Positions 34,776 through 43,773 are shown, counted from the stretch's first letter. The stretch: 64,000 nucleotides of DNA from Marinicrinis sediminis (GCF_042685085.1 NZ_JBHUMM010000005.1:129223-193222), one strand, 5' to 3'. The notes: generated from the letters alone by a model not told the origin. A program made the numbers and translations.

Positions 34776-36512
34776 CTATTGATTCAGCCACATGACTTGA
34801 TAAGGCTCAAGTGTAAGCGATATTCGATCAGCTCCACACTCCACGACGTTGCCGGTCATGAGATCTGTTGCAGTCTCTGAAGCTGTCAATCCCAGTTCCT
34901 GAGCGGATCGTTCCAGCGTGACCTGCTCATCACTGACATTGATCAGAACAGCGACGGCTTCGTCCCTATCCGGAGACGTTCTCAATAAGGAAAACACGCG
35001 ATCATCGAGCATGAGCACCTTCTGCTCCCCGTTCGGATGGAACGCTTTCGATCCCTGTCGCATAGCAATCAGCTTTTGGAAGGAGGTGAACACGTCATGG
35101 CGAAGCGATCCTTCACGGTCCAGTTCCGCCTGAACAGCCTTTCGCTCCAGCTTCTCCCGGTTAATCGAGCGGTTGCGACCTGTCTTCTTCACACCCTCCA
35201 GGTCATTTTGGGAACCGAGCAAGCTGTGAATGTAGATGCCAGGCACGCCCTGCATGGACAGCAGGATGGACTGGGCAGCCATAAATCTCGCCACTCTCAT
35301 GTCCTGCTGTTCCTCAGGCGCTGACAGTGCATCCATGTAGTTAATATTCAGCTCATACGGACTCTTCGTGCCATCCCCATTATCCTTGTAGGAGACAAAG
35401 CCGCCATGCTGCTGCACCTTGTCCACCATCGCCTGGACCTCTTCCTTCGTCAGCAGACCTTCCACAGGACGAACGCCAATCCCGTCATGCGAAGCCAGGA
35501 AGTTGAAAAATGACGTTTCAGCTGTCGTCGGCTCCAGTGAATCTGCCCATTCAGACAGCTTGCGGGCACGGCCCGTTTGCAGTGCGTGCAGGGTGAGCGG
35601 GGGCAGCGGAAATTGATAGACCATGTGCGCTTCATTGTGTCCGTTTCCGAAATAGCTAATATTCTCCTTGTGCGGCACATTCGTTTCGGTAATCAGGATT
35701 GTACCTGGGGCAGCGGACTCCAGCACATCACGCATGACCTGGATCAATCTGTGGGCTTCCTCGAGATGAATACTGGTCGTTCCGAGCTTCTTCCACATGA
35801 ATCCGATCGCATCAAGGCGAAGAAAACGGGCTCCCCGGTCTACATACATCAGTAAGATACGCAGAATATGCAGCAGAACCTGTTCATTCTCATAATTCAA
35901 GTCGATCTGATCATCGCTGAACGTCGTCCAGATATGCTTGAGACCGTTTGCCGTCTCAAATGGTGTCAGCAATGGCAACGCTCGCGGACGAGTGACAGAA
36001 CGGTAGTCTTCATTCGGGTCTGCTTCGATAAAATACGAGGCAAATGCCGGATCGCCCTTCAAATACTGCTGAAACCATTCACTCTCTTGCGAAATATGGT
36101 TGATGACCGCGTCAAACATGAGATGGTAGTCTTCATGAAGCTTGAGAATGTCTGACCAGTTACCGAGTGCCGGATCCACCTGCTCATAGTCGATAACCGA
36201 AAATCCGTCATCCGAAGAATACGGATAAAACGGTAATAGATGAACATTTGTAAGCTTGTCTTTCATATTGTCATTCAGGAATCGATGCAAGCTGCTTAGC
36301 GGACTCTCTCCTTCTTCCCGGATGGAATCCCCGTACGTAATGAGCATCACATCCTGCTCATCGACCCATTGTTTCGCGGGTTTGGCCTGGACATCCTCCA
36401 GCATGTCCGCGATGGCTTCATACGTTTTGTGTGCCTTTTCCTCTCCATATACAAAGGTTAAGTTGTCCAGGATGCGGGCTCGCTTGCTCTCAGTCAAATG
36501 AATCTCTCCCAT
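34776..36512 (-). CDS. GH13_18 sucrose phosphorylase-like enzyme, probable glucosylglycerate phosphorylase
   Basis: The product has about 578 residues with the GH13 barrel motifs: nucleophile aspartate in FLRLDAIGFMWKKLGT, acid/base glutamate in ILITETNVPH, and the third acid in LASHDGIGVRP. The barrel length and motifs fit subfamily GH13_18, which holds sucrose, glucosylglycerol and glucosylglycerate phosphorylases. Directly following glycerate kinase and the nearby CdaR regulator favour glucosylglycerate as substrate, giving glucose-1-phosphate plus glycerate. That is inference from context; sequence alone does not exclude sucrose 6-phosphate or other acceptors. The ATG at 36512 has AAAGGTG six bases upstream. 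Confidence 0.78.
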   Translation of the reverse strand: MGEIHLTESKRARILDNLTFVYGEEKAHKTYEAIADMLEDVQAKPAKQWVDEQDVMLITYGDSIREEGESPLSSLHRFLNDNMKDKLTNVHLLPFYPYSSDDGFSVIDYEQVDPALGNWSDILKLHEDYHLMFDAVINHISQESEWFQQYLKGDPAFASYFIEADPNEDYRSVTRPRALPLLTPFETANGLKHIWTTFSDDQIDLNYENEQVLLHILRILLMYVDRGARFLRLDAIGFMWKKLGTTSIHLEEAHRLIQVMRDVLESAAPGTILITETNVPHKENISYFGNGHNEAHMVYQFPLPPLTLHALQTGRARKLSEWADSLEPTTAETSFFNFLASHDGIGVRPVEGLLTKEEVQAMVDKVQQHGGFVSYKDNGDGTKSPYELNINYMDALSAPEEQQDMRVARFMAAQSILLSMQGVPGIYIHSLLGSQNDLEGVKKTGRNRSINREKLERKAVQAELDREGSLRHDVFTSFQKLIAMRQGSKAFHPNGEQKVLMLDDRVFSLLRTSPDRDEAVAVLINVSDEQVTLERSAQELGLTASETATDLMTGNVVECGADRISLTLEPYQVMWLNQ

Positions 36513-36631
36513 GGTCATCACCTTTCTCTCTCTTTCCTGTCCGTCTTCGGACGGCCCGATATCTATCGAAATCACGTTTTCATACTTCCATCGTAATGCA
36601 TTCGATGGGGACGATCTATAGAACCGGAAAC

Positions 36632-36660
36632 AAAAAAAGGGACGGCGCCCTTTTCTTTTT
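36632..36660 (-). terminator. Terminator after the CdaR-type regulator
   Basis: AAAAGGG (36635-36641) pairs with CCCTTTT (36648-36654) around a 6-nt loop. On the minus strand a T run follows. It lies directly after the regulator stop and before the GH13_18 promoter region. Confidence 0.7.
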
Positions 36661-36662
36661 TG

Positions 36663-37880
36663 TTATCCGTACCAACTGGCCTCATTCAGATCACCAAACG
36701 CATGCATGGTCATCGCGACATAGAGTAACACGGCATCTTCCAGCACGCGCGGATCGTACCCTGTCCATTCCTTGATCTTCTTCAGGCGATACTGCAATGT
36801 ATTCTTATGAATAAACAATTGGTTGGCGGCCTCATTAATCGACTGGTTGCACGTGAAAAATACGCGAAGTGTCTCCAGCAGCTGCTCCTGATTGGCGTTG
36901 CGGTTCAGCCTGAGCATCCGCTCGATGAAGTCCTCCCTGGTTTCCCTGGAAATCTCCGAGATAAATGATTCCAGTCCCATTTCATCATAGAACTTGAGGC
37001 GCGGTTCGGCTGTTTTGGCAAAAGACACCGCCCGATCTGCTTCCCTGAATGATCTGGAGATGCCGGATAGTCCTTCGAGATATCTGCCGGCCCCGCATGC
37101 CGCTTCAAAGCCGTGCTGGTTGGAAATGTAACGGAGGATACGTGCCACATCAAAACGAATGCGTTCTTTTTGTTCCTCCAGCGATTTCTCCGGGTTGACC
37201 GGCAGCAGCACGGTGTACTTCGAGCTTCCGGTACTGACCGCGATCGCTTCCTTTTGCGGTCCGAAATACCGAATGATCGTATCGAGGATAGCCTTGCGTG
37301 TCCGCTGAATTTCCAGTTCACCCCTCACATCCCCCTGGTGATGCTTAAGATGGTCATAGACGACCTCGCTAAACTGAAGCAGATCAAACACGAGCACGAT
37401 CCGAGGCAAATACACGTTGATCTCCATCATCCATCCGCGAGCGGCGAACAGCTTGTCATCCTGCCAGTTTCCCGCCACCCATTCGTCAATAAAGGACTTC
37501 CTCGCCTGCTGTTCCAGCTCCAGCTGTTGATCGAGATACGCTTCTTTCACCAGAATTTCAGTCATTTTCTGAATGACTTCACCCAATTGAAGCACCTCTG
37601 TCTCGGAACCGGTAATCCCGATCACGCCCACAATCTGGTCCTTGAGGTAAACGGGGAGGTTCACTCCGGCCTTCACCCCTCTTACCGGATCGTCCTCGGT
37701 AATCATCACTTTTTGTTTGGTGCGCAGCACTTCTTGTGCGCCTTCATGAAAATCCCCGATGCGAGCCTGATCAATACTCGCAATGATCTGGGCCTCGCTA
37801 TTCATAAAATTGACATTGCGCTTAATGACCTTCTCCGTCTCTTCCACAATGGATTGGGCCATTTCTGATGAAACCAGCAT
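36663..37880 (-). CDS. CdaR/PucR-family sugar-diacid and glycerate-type regulator
   Basis: The 405-residue activator has three parts. An N-terminal diacid-recognition domain (about residues 5-135: MNSEAQIIASIDQARIGDFH, VNLPVYLKDQIVGVIGITG) is followed by a middle GGDEF-like domain (DLLQFSEVVYDHL) and a C-terminal PucR-type HTH (SINEAANQLFIHKNTLQYRL). E. coli CdaR responds to galactarate, glucarate or glycerate and activates genes including a glycerate kinase. Its place beside glycerate kinase and the phosphorylase fits glycerate as inducer. The ATG at 37880 has GGAGGTG upstream. Hairpins on both sides suggest its own transcript. Confidence 0.88.
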   Translation of the reverse strand: MLVSSEMAQSIVEETEKVIKRNVNFMNSEAQIIASIDQARIGDFHEGAQEVLRTKQKVMITEDDPVRGVKAGVNLPVYLKDQIVGVIGITGSETEVLQLGEVIQKMTEILVKEAYLDQQLELEQQARKSFIDEWVAGNWQDDKLFAARGWMMEINVYLPRIVLVFDLLQFSEVVYDHLKHHQGDVRGELEIQRTRKAILDTIIRYFGPQKEAIAVSTGSSKYTVLLPVNPEKSLEEQKERIRFDVARILRYISNQHGFEAACGAGRYLEGLSGISRSFREADRAVSFAKTAEPRLKFYDEMGLESFISEISRETREDFIERMLRLNRNANQEQLLETLRVFFTCNQSINEAANQLFIHKNTLQYRLKKIKEWTGYDPRVLEDAVLLYVAMTMHAFGDLNEASWYG

Positions 37881-37897
37881 CTCGATCACCTCCGTTC

Positions 37898-37933
37898 TAA
37901 AAAATAAGGGCTGACTCCGCTTGCCGCAGAGCC
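37898..37933 (-). terminator. Imperfect terminator after the sugar ABC permease genes
   Basis: GGCT (37909-37912) and AGCC (37930-37933) bracket an imperfect GC-rich stem, and on the minus strand a run of T follows (37899-37904). It separates the permease operon from the regulator gene. Confidence 0.5.
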
Positions 37934-37959
37934 AACCGCATGGACTGAATAACTTGAAA

Positions 37960-38778
37960 TTACCCTTTTACCGCCCCGTCCATGATGCCTTTGATGAAAA
38001 AGCGTTGCAGACCGATAAACAGAATGACAACCGGCACGATGGTGAGCAGGTTGGCCGCCAATATTTGCGACCATGGAATGGCTACACTTTCCGAAGACAG
38101 CATGGCAAGCTTCAACGGAAGCGTATACTTGTCTTCACTTTGCAGCAACACGAGCGGCATGGTGAAGGAATTCCAGTTGTTGACGAACTCAATGATAATC
38201 AAGGTGGTTACCGCTGGCTTGATGAGCGGGGCAATGATCTGGAAGAATATTCGAAACTCTCCACACCCATCAATACGCGCCGCCTCAATCAGCTCATCCG
38301 GAATATCATCCATATACTGCTTCATGAAGAAGATACCAAAGACCGTCACACTGAACGGCAAGATCAAGCTGTGCAGCGTATCATACATACCAAGCTTGAT
38401 GATGATGAAATATAGCGGCAGCAGCAGGGCTGGCGGCGGCACGGTCATCGTACCGACCAACACCATGAACATGATGTCCTTGCCGTAGATGTGCTTTTTG
38501 GAAAGCGCATAGGCCGCAAAGGTTGAAAACATGGCAATCAAAATCGTGGTCGACGTGGACACATAAATGGAATTGAAAAAGGTTTGGGTAAAATCCAGCC
38601 GACTCCAGATTTCGGCGAAATTGCTCCACTGAAACGATTCCGGCCAGAAAGTGGGCGGAAAACGAGTGATCTCCGCGTCACTCTTCACACTTGAAACAAA
38701 TAGCCAGTATAGTGGCATCATGAAGATCAGACAAAGCACCCACATGACGATTTGCAAGCCGATTGCTCTTTTTTGCAT
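37960..38778 (-). CDS. Carbohydrate ABC transporter permease (MalG-type)
   Basis: This 272-residue permease has six membrane helices and the EAA coupling loop DDIPDELIEAARIDGCGEFRIF near residues 145-166 (in parts: PDELIEAARIDGCGEF). It is the second permease of a CUT1-type sugar importer. The start follows AAGGAGG. It lies 13 bp after the MalF-type gene and is the last gene of the transporter operon. No ATPase gene is present; CUT1 systems often share a MsmX-type ATPase encoded elsewhere. Confidence 0.92.
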   Translation of the reverse strand: MQKRAIGLQIVMWVLCLIFMMPLYWLFVSSVKSDAEITRFPPTFWPESFQWSNFAEIWSRLDFTQTFFNSIYVSTSTTILIAMFSTFAAYALSKKHIYGKDIMFMVLVGTMTVPPPALLLPLYFIIIKLGMYDTLHSLILPFSVTVFGIFFMKQYMDDIPDELIEAARIDGCGEFRIFFQIIAPLIKPAVTTLIIIEFVNNWNSFTMPLVLLQSEDKYTLPLKLAMLSSESVAIPWSQILAANLLTIVPVVILFIGLQRFFIKGIMDGAVKG

Positions 38779-38791
38779 ACCGATCCCCTCC

Positions 38792-39706
38792 TTATCCGAG
38801 GCGTTTGTCTACCGCACGCTTTTGAATGACGGTAACAATGATGACAATGATAAATAAAATGTAAGACATGGCGGAAGCCGAACCAATCCGGTAATATTTG
38901 AACGCTTCATTATAGATGAGGAACGGCACTGTCGTGGTCGAATCCCCCGGACCTCCGCCGGTCATGACGAAGATTTCCTGGAATACATTCAGCGTATCGA
39001 TCATGAGCAGCACGCTGACCACGAGTGTAATCCGGCTCAACATCGGCCATGTAATGAGCCAGAAACGCTGAAAGGCATTGGCTCCGTCGATATCGGCGGC
39101 CTCATACAAGCTCTGCGGAATGTTCTGCAGGCCAGCCAGATAGATCAGCATGAAATATCCGACTTTTTTCCAGGCACTCATCACCGCAATAACGGGCATC
39201 GCAAGCAATGAATTGGAGAGCCAGTTCGGTCCATCTATGCTGAATTTCATTAAGACGGCGTTAATCATCCCCTGCTCACCATTGAAGATAAACAGGAAGA
39301 TCAGACTCGCACTGACTACCGAAATAATATAGGGAATGAACAAAACCGTGCGAAAGAAATTGACGCCGGGTATTTTTTGAGTTAGCAATACCGCCAGCAG
39401 CGCTGCTGCCATCAGGGTAATCGGAATATAGATCAGTCCGAAGTAGGCGGTGTTGAATAACGCCTTGATAAACAGTTCATTCTGGAAAACCTCGATATAT
39501 TGGGACAGGCCGACAAATTCACCTGGAATTTCAAACAGGCCGGAATTCTTGAGCTCCAGCGGCTTGATCTCCTTGAAGCTGACGATAAATGCCCACACAA
39601 TCGGATAGATCAAGAACAACATCAGAATCAGCATGGCCGGCAAAATAAACATATAGCCGCTCCAATCCAGCCTGATTCGATTTTTATTTTTTCTCATCAC
39701 ACTCAT
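38792..39706 (-). CDS. Carbohydrate ABC transporter permease (MalF-type)
   Basis: This 304-residue permease has six membrane helices, with the first after a basic N-terminus (MRKNKNRIRLDW). The EAA loop is QSLYEAADIDGANAFQRFW near residues 195-213, and the family end motif GGGPGDSTTTVPFLIY lies near 250. It is the first permease of the CUT1 importer and pairs with the MalG-type protein. A hairpin at 39792-39821 separates it from the binding-protein gene, which probably sets lower permease expression. Confidence 0.92.
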   Translation of the reverse strand: MSVMRKNKNRIRLDWSGYMFILPAMLILMLFLIYPIVWAFIVSFKEIKPLELKNSGLFEIPGEFVGLSQYIEVFQNELFIKALFNTAYFGLIYIPITLMAAALLAVLLTQKIPGVNFFRTVLFIPYIISVVSASLIFLFIFNGEQGMINAVLMKFSIDGPNWLSNSLLAMPVIAVMSAWKKVGYFMLIYLAGLQNIPQSLYEAADIDGANAFQRFWLITWPMLSRITLVVSVLLMIDTLNVFQEIFVMTGGGPGDSTTTVPFLIYNEAFKYYRIGSASAMSYILFIIVIIVTVIQKRAVDKRLG

Positions 39707-39791
39707 ACTTCCACCACCTTTATCGAAACTGCTGCTGAATATGGCAGCGTACTGGCTGGCCCTGCCAGATCCATGGTCTGCGGTAAAAGGA

Positions 39792-39821
39792 GAGCACCAA
39801 CCGTCAAGCGCGTCGGTGCTC
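39792..39821 (-). terminator. Intercistronic stem-loop between binding protein and permease genes
   Basis: GAGCACC (39792-39798) pairs with GGTGCTC (39815-39821), just after the binding-protein stop. The T run on the minus strand is weak, so partial termination or mRNA stabilisation is likelier than full termination. Confidence 0.55.
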
Positions 39822-39831
39822 TATATTCTCT

Positions 39832-41172
39832 CTATTTAGCTAGTAATTTATTTCCTTTTTCCTCAATGGTACTTAGAACCTCATCGACCGATTTGCTGCC
39901 CGTGACGAGATTGTTCAGCTCACTCTGATACACTTCTTCCTCTACTCTCACCCAGGAGTCTGTCGGAGAAGAGATGCTCGGTGTCTTCAGACCTTCAATA
40001 AAGACGAGGAATTCAGGATGCTCCTTGAAATATTCAGCATCTGCCAAATCCTTGCGCATTGGCACACGGAACGGATAGAAATTGCCGTCCTCTCCTTCTT
40101 CACCCAGCATGATCATTTCCTGCGCTTCCTTCGTTCCCAGGAATCGAATCAGCTCCTTGGCTGCGGACTCTTTGTCTTCGTCAATGCCATCTGGAATAGA
40201 CAGCATGTATGGACCAAGGTCGGAAGCAGTGCCTGCTGCGCCAGCTGGAGCCAACGCGGCATCCACCTCAAACGGGTTGCCATTTTTCCAGATATCTGTA
40301 ATGCCCCATGGTCCCTGGAATTCCATCGCTACAATTCCGTTACGGAAATCGGCCATGACGGCACCGCCATCTTTATTGCTTGTATCCGGAGGCGCAACTT
40401 CATCGACCAGCTTTTTATAGAAAGCGAGGGCTTCCTTGCCTTCCGGTGAGTTCAATGCAACCTTGTACTCCTCACCATCCTGCTTCACCAGTTCTCCACC
40501 TGCCTGGGAAACAAACATATTTACCAACCACGTAATATCGTGGTGCTGCTTGCCTACGAGACCGATGCCATACTGATCCAGTTTGCCGTCACCGTCTGTA
40601 TCTTTCGTCAGTTTCTTGGCCGTTTCATACAGCTCGTCCCATGTGGTCGGTGGTCCGTCGATGCCTGCTTCTTCAAACATGGTTTTGTTGTACACGAGCT
40701 GAATGGTATGTCCCAACCAAGGGAATCCGTATAGTTGTCCCTCTACAGACCCAAGGTCAATCAACTGATCATAGAAATGCTGGGATTCTTCCTGAAAGTC
40801 TTCTGTCAAATCCACAAATGCACCCTCTGAACCCAAACTCTTCACTTCGCGATAAGGCACTTGCAGCAATTCCGGTGCTTCTCCGCTTAGTACCTGGGTC
40901 AGCAGTTTCTGATTGTTCTGAGTGGAAGCCACAAGCTGAACATCGATATGCTCATGCTGTTTCTCAAACTCATCCACGATCTTCTGGATAGCCTGACCGC
41001 GACCGGAATCCGTGTCCCAAGCAATCTGCATACGAATGGATACGTTCTCCTTCTGTCCATTGTCACCTGCGGCTCCGTCGTTTCCATTTTGACCATTGTT
41101 ATTGCTGCTGCATCCGACCAGGACAAGCACGAATACCATAAACACCGCGAAAATTGAGGTTCTTTTTTTCAT
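39832..41172 (-). CDS. Sugar-binding lipoprotein of an ABC transporter
   Basis: This 446-residue extracellular solute-binding protein belongs to the family-1 (MalE-like) group. The signal peptide ends in the lipobox VLVGC, followed by an Asn/Gly-rich linker. Family features include QLVYNKTMFEEAGIDGPPTTW near residues 150-170 (in parts: VYNKTMFEEAGID) and the conserved Trp-rich hinge FQGPWGITDIWKNG near 285. AGGAGG precedes the ATG. The promoter region holds a LacI-type operator and a phased repeat. Given its neighbours, the ligand may be a glycosyl-glycerate or a related small glycoside; that is inference. Confidence 0.92.
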   Translation of the reverse strand: MKKRTSIFAVFMVFVLVLVGCSSNNNGQNGNDGAAGDNGQKENVSIRMQIAWDTDSGRGQAIQKIVDEFEKQHEHIDVQLVASTQNNQKLLTQVLSGEAPELLQVPYREVKSLGSEGAFVDLTEDFQEESQHFYDQLIDLGSVEGQLYGFPWLGHTIQLVYNKTMFEEAGIDGPPTTWDELYETAKKLTKDTDGDGKLDQYGIGLVGKQHHDITWLVNMFVSQAGGELVKQDGEEYKVALNSPEGKEALAFYKKLVDEVAPPDTSNKDGGAVMADFRNGIVAMEFQGPWGITDIWKNGNPFEVDAALAPAGAAGTASDLGPYMLSIPDGIDEDKESAAKELIRFLGTKEAQEMIMLGEEGEDGNFYPFRVPMRKDLADAEYFKEHPEFLVFIEGLKTPSISSPTDSWVRVEEEVYQSELNNLVTGSKSVDEVLSTIEEKGNKLLAK

Positions 41173-41218
41173 TTGAATAGCCTCCTTTTATTGTTTGTCC
41201 ATTTATGTGCCCATATAT

Positions 41219-41234
41219 TTGCCAACGATGGCAA
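41219..41234. promoter_or_regulatory. LacI-type operator upstream of the sugar-binding protein gene
   Basis: TTGCCAACGATGGCAA has inverted arms TTGCCA/TGGCAA around ACGA, the half-site style of LacI/GalR regulators. The identical 16-mer recurs at 42346-42361 upstream of lacI itself. A -10-like TATACA on the minus strand lies just beside it, so binding would block transcription start. Confidence 0.8.
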
Positions 41235-41259
41235 TGTATACGAAAAAACGTTTTGTTAC

Positions 41260-41318
41260 GATCAGATTTGATTTCATTTGATTCGTTTGATCCCATCTGA
41301 TCGCATTCGATGACATGC
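41260..41318. repeat. Six-unit phased repeat with about 10-bp period
   Basis: GAT-initiated units start at 41260, 41270, 41280, 41289, 41299 and 41309, of the form GAT-N2/3-CATTT (for example GATTTCATTT, GATCCCATCT, GATCGCATTC). The spacing is that of one DNA helical turn. The array lies upstream of the candidate promoter of the binding-protein gene and ends at the lacI stop codon. Confidence 0.6.
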
Positions 41319-41319
41319 A

Positions 41320-42324
41320 CTAGACAGATTCCCGCTCCACGATGGCTGGCTCGATCAGTCTTCGATGAGGTGCTGTGCCTGTCTCACCGAGCCTTTGGAA
41401 CAAGATTTCCAGTACCGATTGGCTGAATTGCTTCTTGGGCTGATCAATCGTCGTGAGCGGAGGATACATATATGCCCCCATCTTCACATTATCAATACCG
41501 AGAACCGCCAGGTCCTGTCCAATCCGCAATCCCTTTTCCTGAACAGCCCGGTAGACACCCAGCGCACGTTCATCACCCGAAATAAACAGGGAGATCGCAG
41601 CGTCTTCTTCCAATAACTGCTTCGTTCGCTCATAGGCGGCCTTCATGTCCGAGATGCCGTAATAAATCGCTGGCTCAAGCTGCTTTTCCTCGCAAAACCG
41701 TCGAAATCCCTGTGCCCGCTCCTGATTGACCAGGAAATCTTCATTTCCGAGCAGAAAAGCGACATGTTGATAGCCGCGTTCGTACAGATAGCTTGCACCG
41801 AGATAGCCGGCCTGTTCATTGTCGAGATCAACAAATGGCGTGTCCGCATGGACCATATCCTTCCCGATGATAACAAAAGGCAGCTCATGCTTTTTCAAGT
41901 ATTCAATGCGCTTGTCACCATATTTGGAATCAAACATAATGGCCCCGTCACAAAACCCGTTCTTGATAATGAAGAAACCGTCGTTCTCATCCTCTTCAAA
42001 ACTGTCTGCCGAAGAGGCCGAAATGACCATCCGGTACCCCTTTGCTCGTGTTTCGCGGTACAGCTCCTGAATAATTTCATTATGAAAGGTGCTCCAGTAT
42101 TGTTCATCATGCCGATCAATGAATACGACGATCTGGTTCGAACTTTTTTCCTTCAGGCGGCGAGCAATGAGATTCGCTTCAAATCCCAGCTCATCAATAA
42201 CGGCCTGAATCCGTTCTCTCGTCTCTTTCTTCACATTCGGATCATGATTGATGACCCTCGACACTGTGCGAATGGAAATGCCACATGTTTCTGCGACATC
42301 TTTAATCGTTACCCGTTTTCTCAT
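41320..42324 (-). CDS. LacI/GalR-family transcriptional regulator
   Basis: This 334-residue repressor has the N-terminal LacI HTH and hinge in TIKDVAETCGISIRTVSRVI and RRLKEKSSNQIVVFID, then a periplasmic-binding-like effector domain with AVLGIDNVKMGAYMYPPLTT near the end. Identical palindromes precede it and the transporter gene, so autoregulation and control of the sugar importer are likely. The effector is probably the transported glycoside or its product. It lies 51 bp after the GT4 gene on the same strand. Confidence 0.92.
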   Translation of the reverse strand: MRKRVTIKDVAETCGISIRTVSRVINHDPNVKKETRERIQAVIDELGFEANLIARRLKEKSSNQIVVFIDRHDEQYWSTFHNEIIQELYRETRAKGYRMVISASSADSFEEDENDGFFIIKNGFCDGAIMFDSKYGDKRIEYLKKHELPFVIIGKDMVHADTPFVDLDNEQAGYLGASYLYERGYQHVAFLLGNEDFLVNQERAQGFRRFCEEKQLEPAIYYGISDMKAAYERTKQLLEEDAAISLFISGDERALGVYRAVQEKGLRIGQDLAVLGIDNVKMGAYMYPPLTTIDQPKKQFSQSVLEILFQRLGETGTAPHRRLIEPAIVERESV

Positions 42325-42345
42325 TTTCAGTCGTCACCTGTTTCT

Positions 42346-42361
42346 TTGCCAACGATGGCAA
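42346..42361. promoter_or_regulatory. LacI-type operator upstream of lacI
   Basis: This is an exact copy of the TTGCCAACGATGGCAA palindrome at 41219-41234. It lies 22 bp before the lacI start and after the GT4 stop codon, consistent with autoregulation. Confidence 0.8.
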
Positions 42362-42375
42362 TTTCCTGCATGACT

Positions 42376-43773
42376 TCATGATAGCGATTTCAGTTCGGGT
42401 GTGTCAACCTCTTGTTTCTCATTTGCTGGCTCGATCACTTGCGACAAGTAGCCATAGAGTGACTCGTAGGAGTAATAGGTCTTGCCGATGTCAAAATTGT
42501 GACTGGTCACTGCTTCGTACCGGCTTCGATCCGTCAGGGTGTCAATCGCAGCCTGCGCCGCTTCCCGAACCCGCTGATCCGCTACCTGAACAAGACCGTT
42601 GTCCTGAACCGTATGCGTATTGCCCAAGGATTCAAAGTTGAAATGTTTGGCTTTGATGTCCTTCTCATATACAGGGTATTCATAAATGACCATCGGTTTT
42701 CTGGCATAGACCGCTTCCAGCAGCTGATTGCCCCATCCCTCGAGAATGCTCGGATACGTCACATAATCGGCATGGACGTAAGCATCCCACAAGGAGAATG
42801 ATTTGGTCTCTTCATGCTGAACGCGTTCGTGCTCAATATGGTCATTGACGTATCGAATATCCACGTTCAATTTGGCCGCTTTCTCATTTAACTGCTCCAA
42901 ATATTGATCAGTCGACTCAGGCAGACCGGCGAATACATATACGATTTTGCTGTCCGCTTCAAATCGTTTGCCATTGTAAAGGCCCTTTTCCTGCAGCGTC
43001 TGCAAATATTCCGGCTTTTGCATCTCCGCCACGACATCGATGCCAAGCTCGATCGCCTTTCTCTCTGTAATCCGTGTTGCCTGCAACACCAGCAAATCCT
43101 GTTCCTTGACCCCGATTGCTTGACGGAAGTCTGCGTTAAAGTCATCTGCCACCCATGGTTCTCCAGAGAAATCGAAGACATTTGGAACGACTGTCGCCTC
43201 AATGCCCCGACGTTCATACAGCTCGGCCTTGGCAATCTCATTGATAACCACATGCTTCACATTGCTGAGATTTGGCGGGAAATAGGTTTCCAGCCACTCC
43301 TGAACAAAGCTGCAGGTTGGATGACTGTATCGTTCACGCTCCCAGTAAAAATCATGATGGTGAGCCACAAAGGCGATGCCTGTCCGTTTGGCCGCTTCCG
43401 TGAAAGCAATGCCTGCCGGCAGCCCCCACCCTAGAGACCAGATATTGTTCGGAATCATCATATCAATGTGGTGCGTCGTAATGAACTCACACAATTTATG
43501 TTCAATCTGCTTGGCAAACGCCAGGATATCTTCTTTCAATGCCTGTTCGGTTAAATAATTTGCTCGTTCATCATACGCATTGTCTACAAACAGATTGTTT
43601 CTCGGGTGCTTGTAATGCAGTTCATCGATCACATAGGCGTTCCCGGTACCATGACTCCCTGCCAGAAAGACGACCTCATGTCCCATTTGCTCCAATACCA
43701 GCTTCCATTTTTCCATTTCAAGTGAAACACCGTCTGTTTCTCCTACCCTGAAATGGGCTAACGCGATTTTCAT
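42376..43773 (-). CDS. GT4-type glycosyltransferase
   Basis: This 465-residue GT-B enzyme has no signal peptide. The N-terminal acceptor half includes FRVGETDGVSLEMEKW and a HHHDFYWERERYSHPT segment. The donor half has ATVVPNVFDF, LQATRITERKAI and the GT4 motif YPSILEGWGNQLLEAVYARKP (in parts: SILEGWGNQLLEA). It belongs with cytoplasmic GT4 enzymes that build small glycosides or glycoconjugates. Its place with a glycerate locus raises the possibility of a role in glucosylglycerate or mannosylglucosylglycerate metabolism, but no residue proves it. The start has AAAGGGG upstream, and a cre-like site lies in the promoter region. Confidence 0.8.
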   Translation of the reverse strand: MKIALAHFRVGETDGVSLEMEKWKLVLEQMGHEVVFLAGSHGTGNAYVIDELHYKHPRNNLFVDNAYDERANYLTEQALKEDILAFAKQIEHKLCEFITTHHIDMMIPNNIWSLGWGLPAGIAFTEAAKRTGIAFVAHHHDFYWERERYSHPTCSFVQEWLETYFPPNLSNVKHVVINEIAKAELYERRGIEATVVPNVFDFSGEPWVADDFNADFRQAIGVKEQDLLVLQATRITERKAIELGIDVVAEMQKPEYLQTLQEKGLYNGKRFEADSKIVYVFAGLPESTDQYLEQLNEKAAKLNVDIRYVNDHIEHERVQHEETKSFSLWDAYVHADYVTYPSILEGWGNQLLEAVYARKPMVIYEYPVYEKDIKAKHFNFESLGNTHTVQDNGLVQVADQRVREAAQAAIDTLTDRSRYEAVTSHNFDIGKTYYSYESLYGYLSQVIEPANEKQEVDTPELKSLS

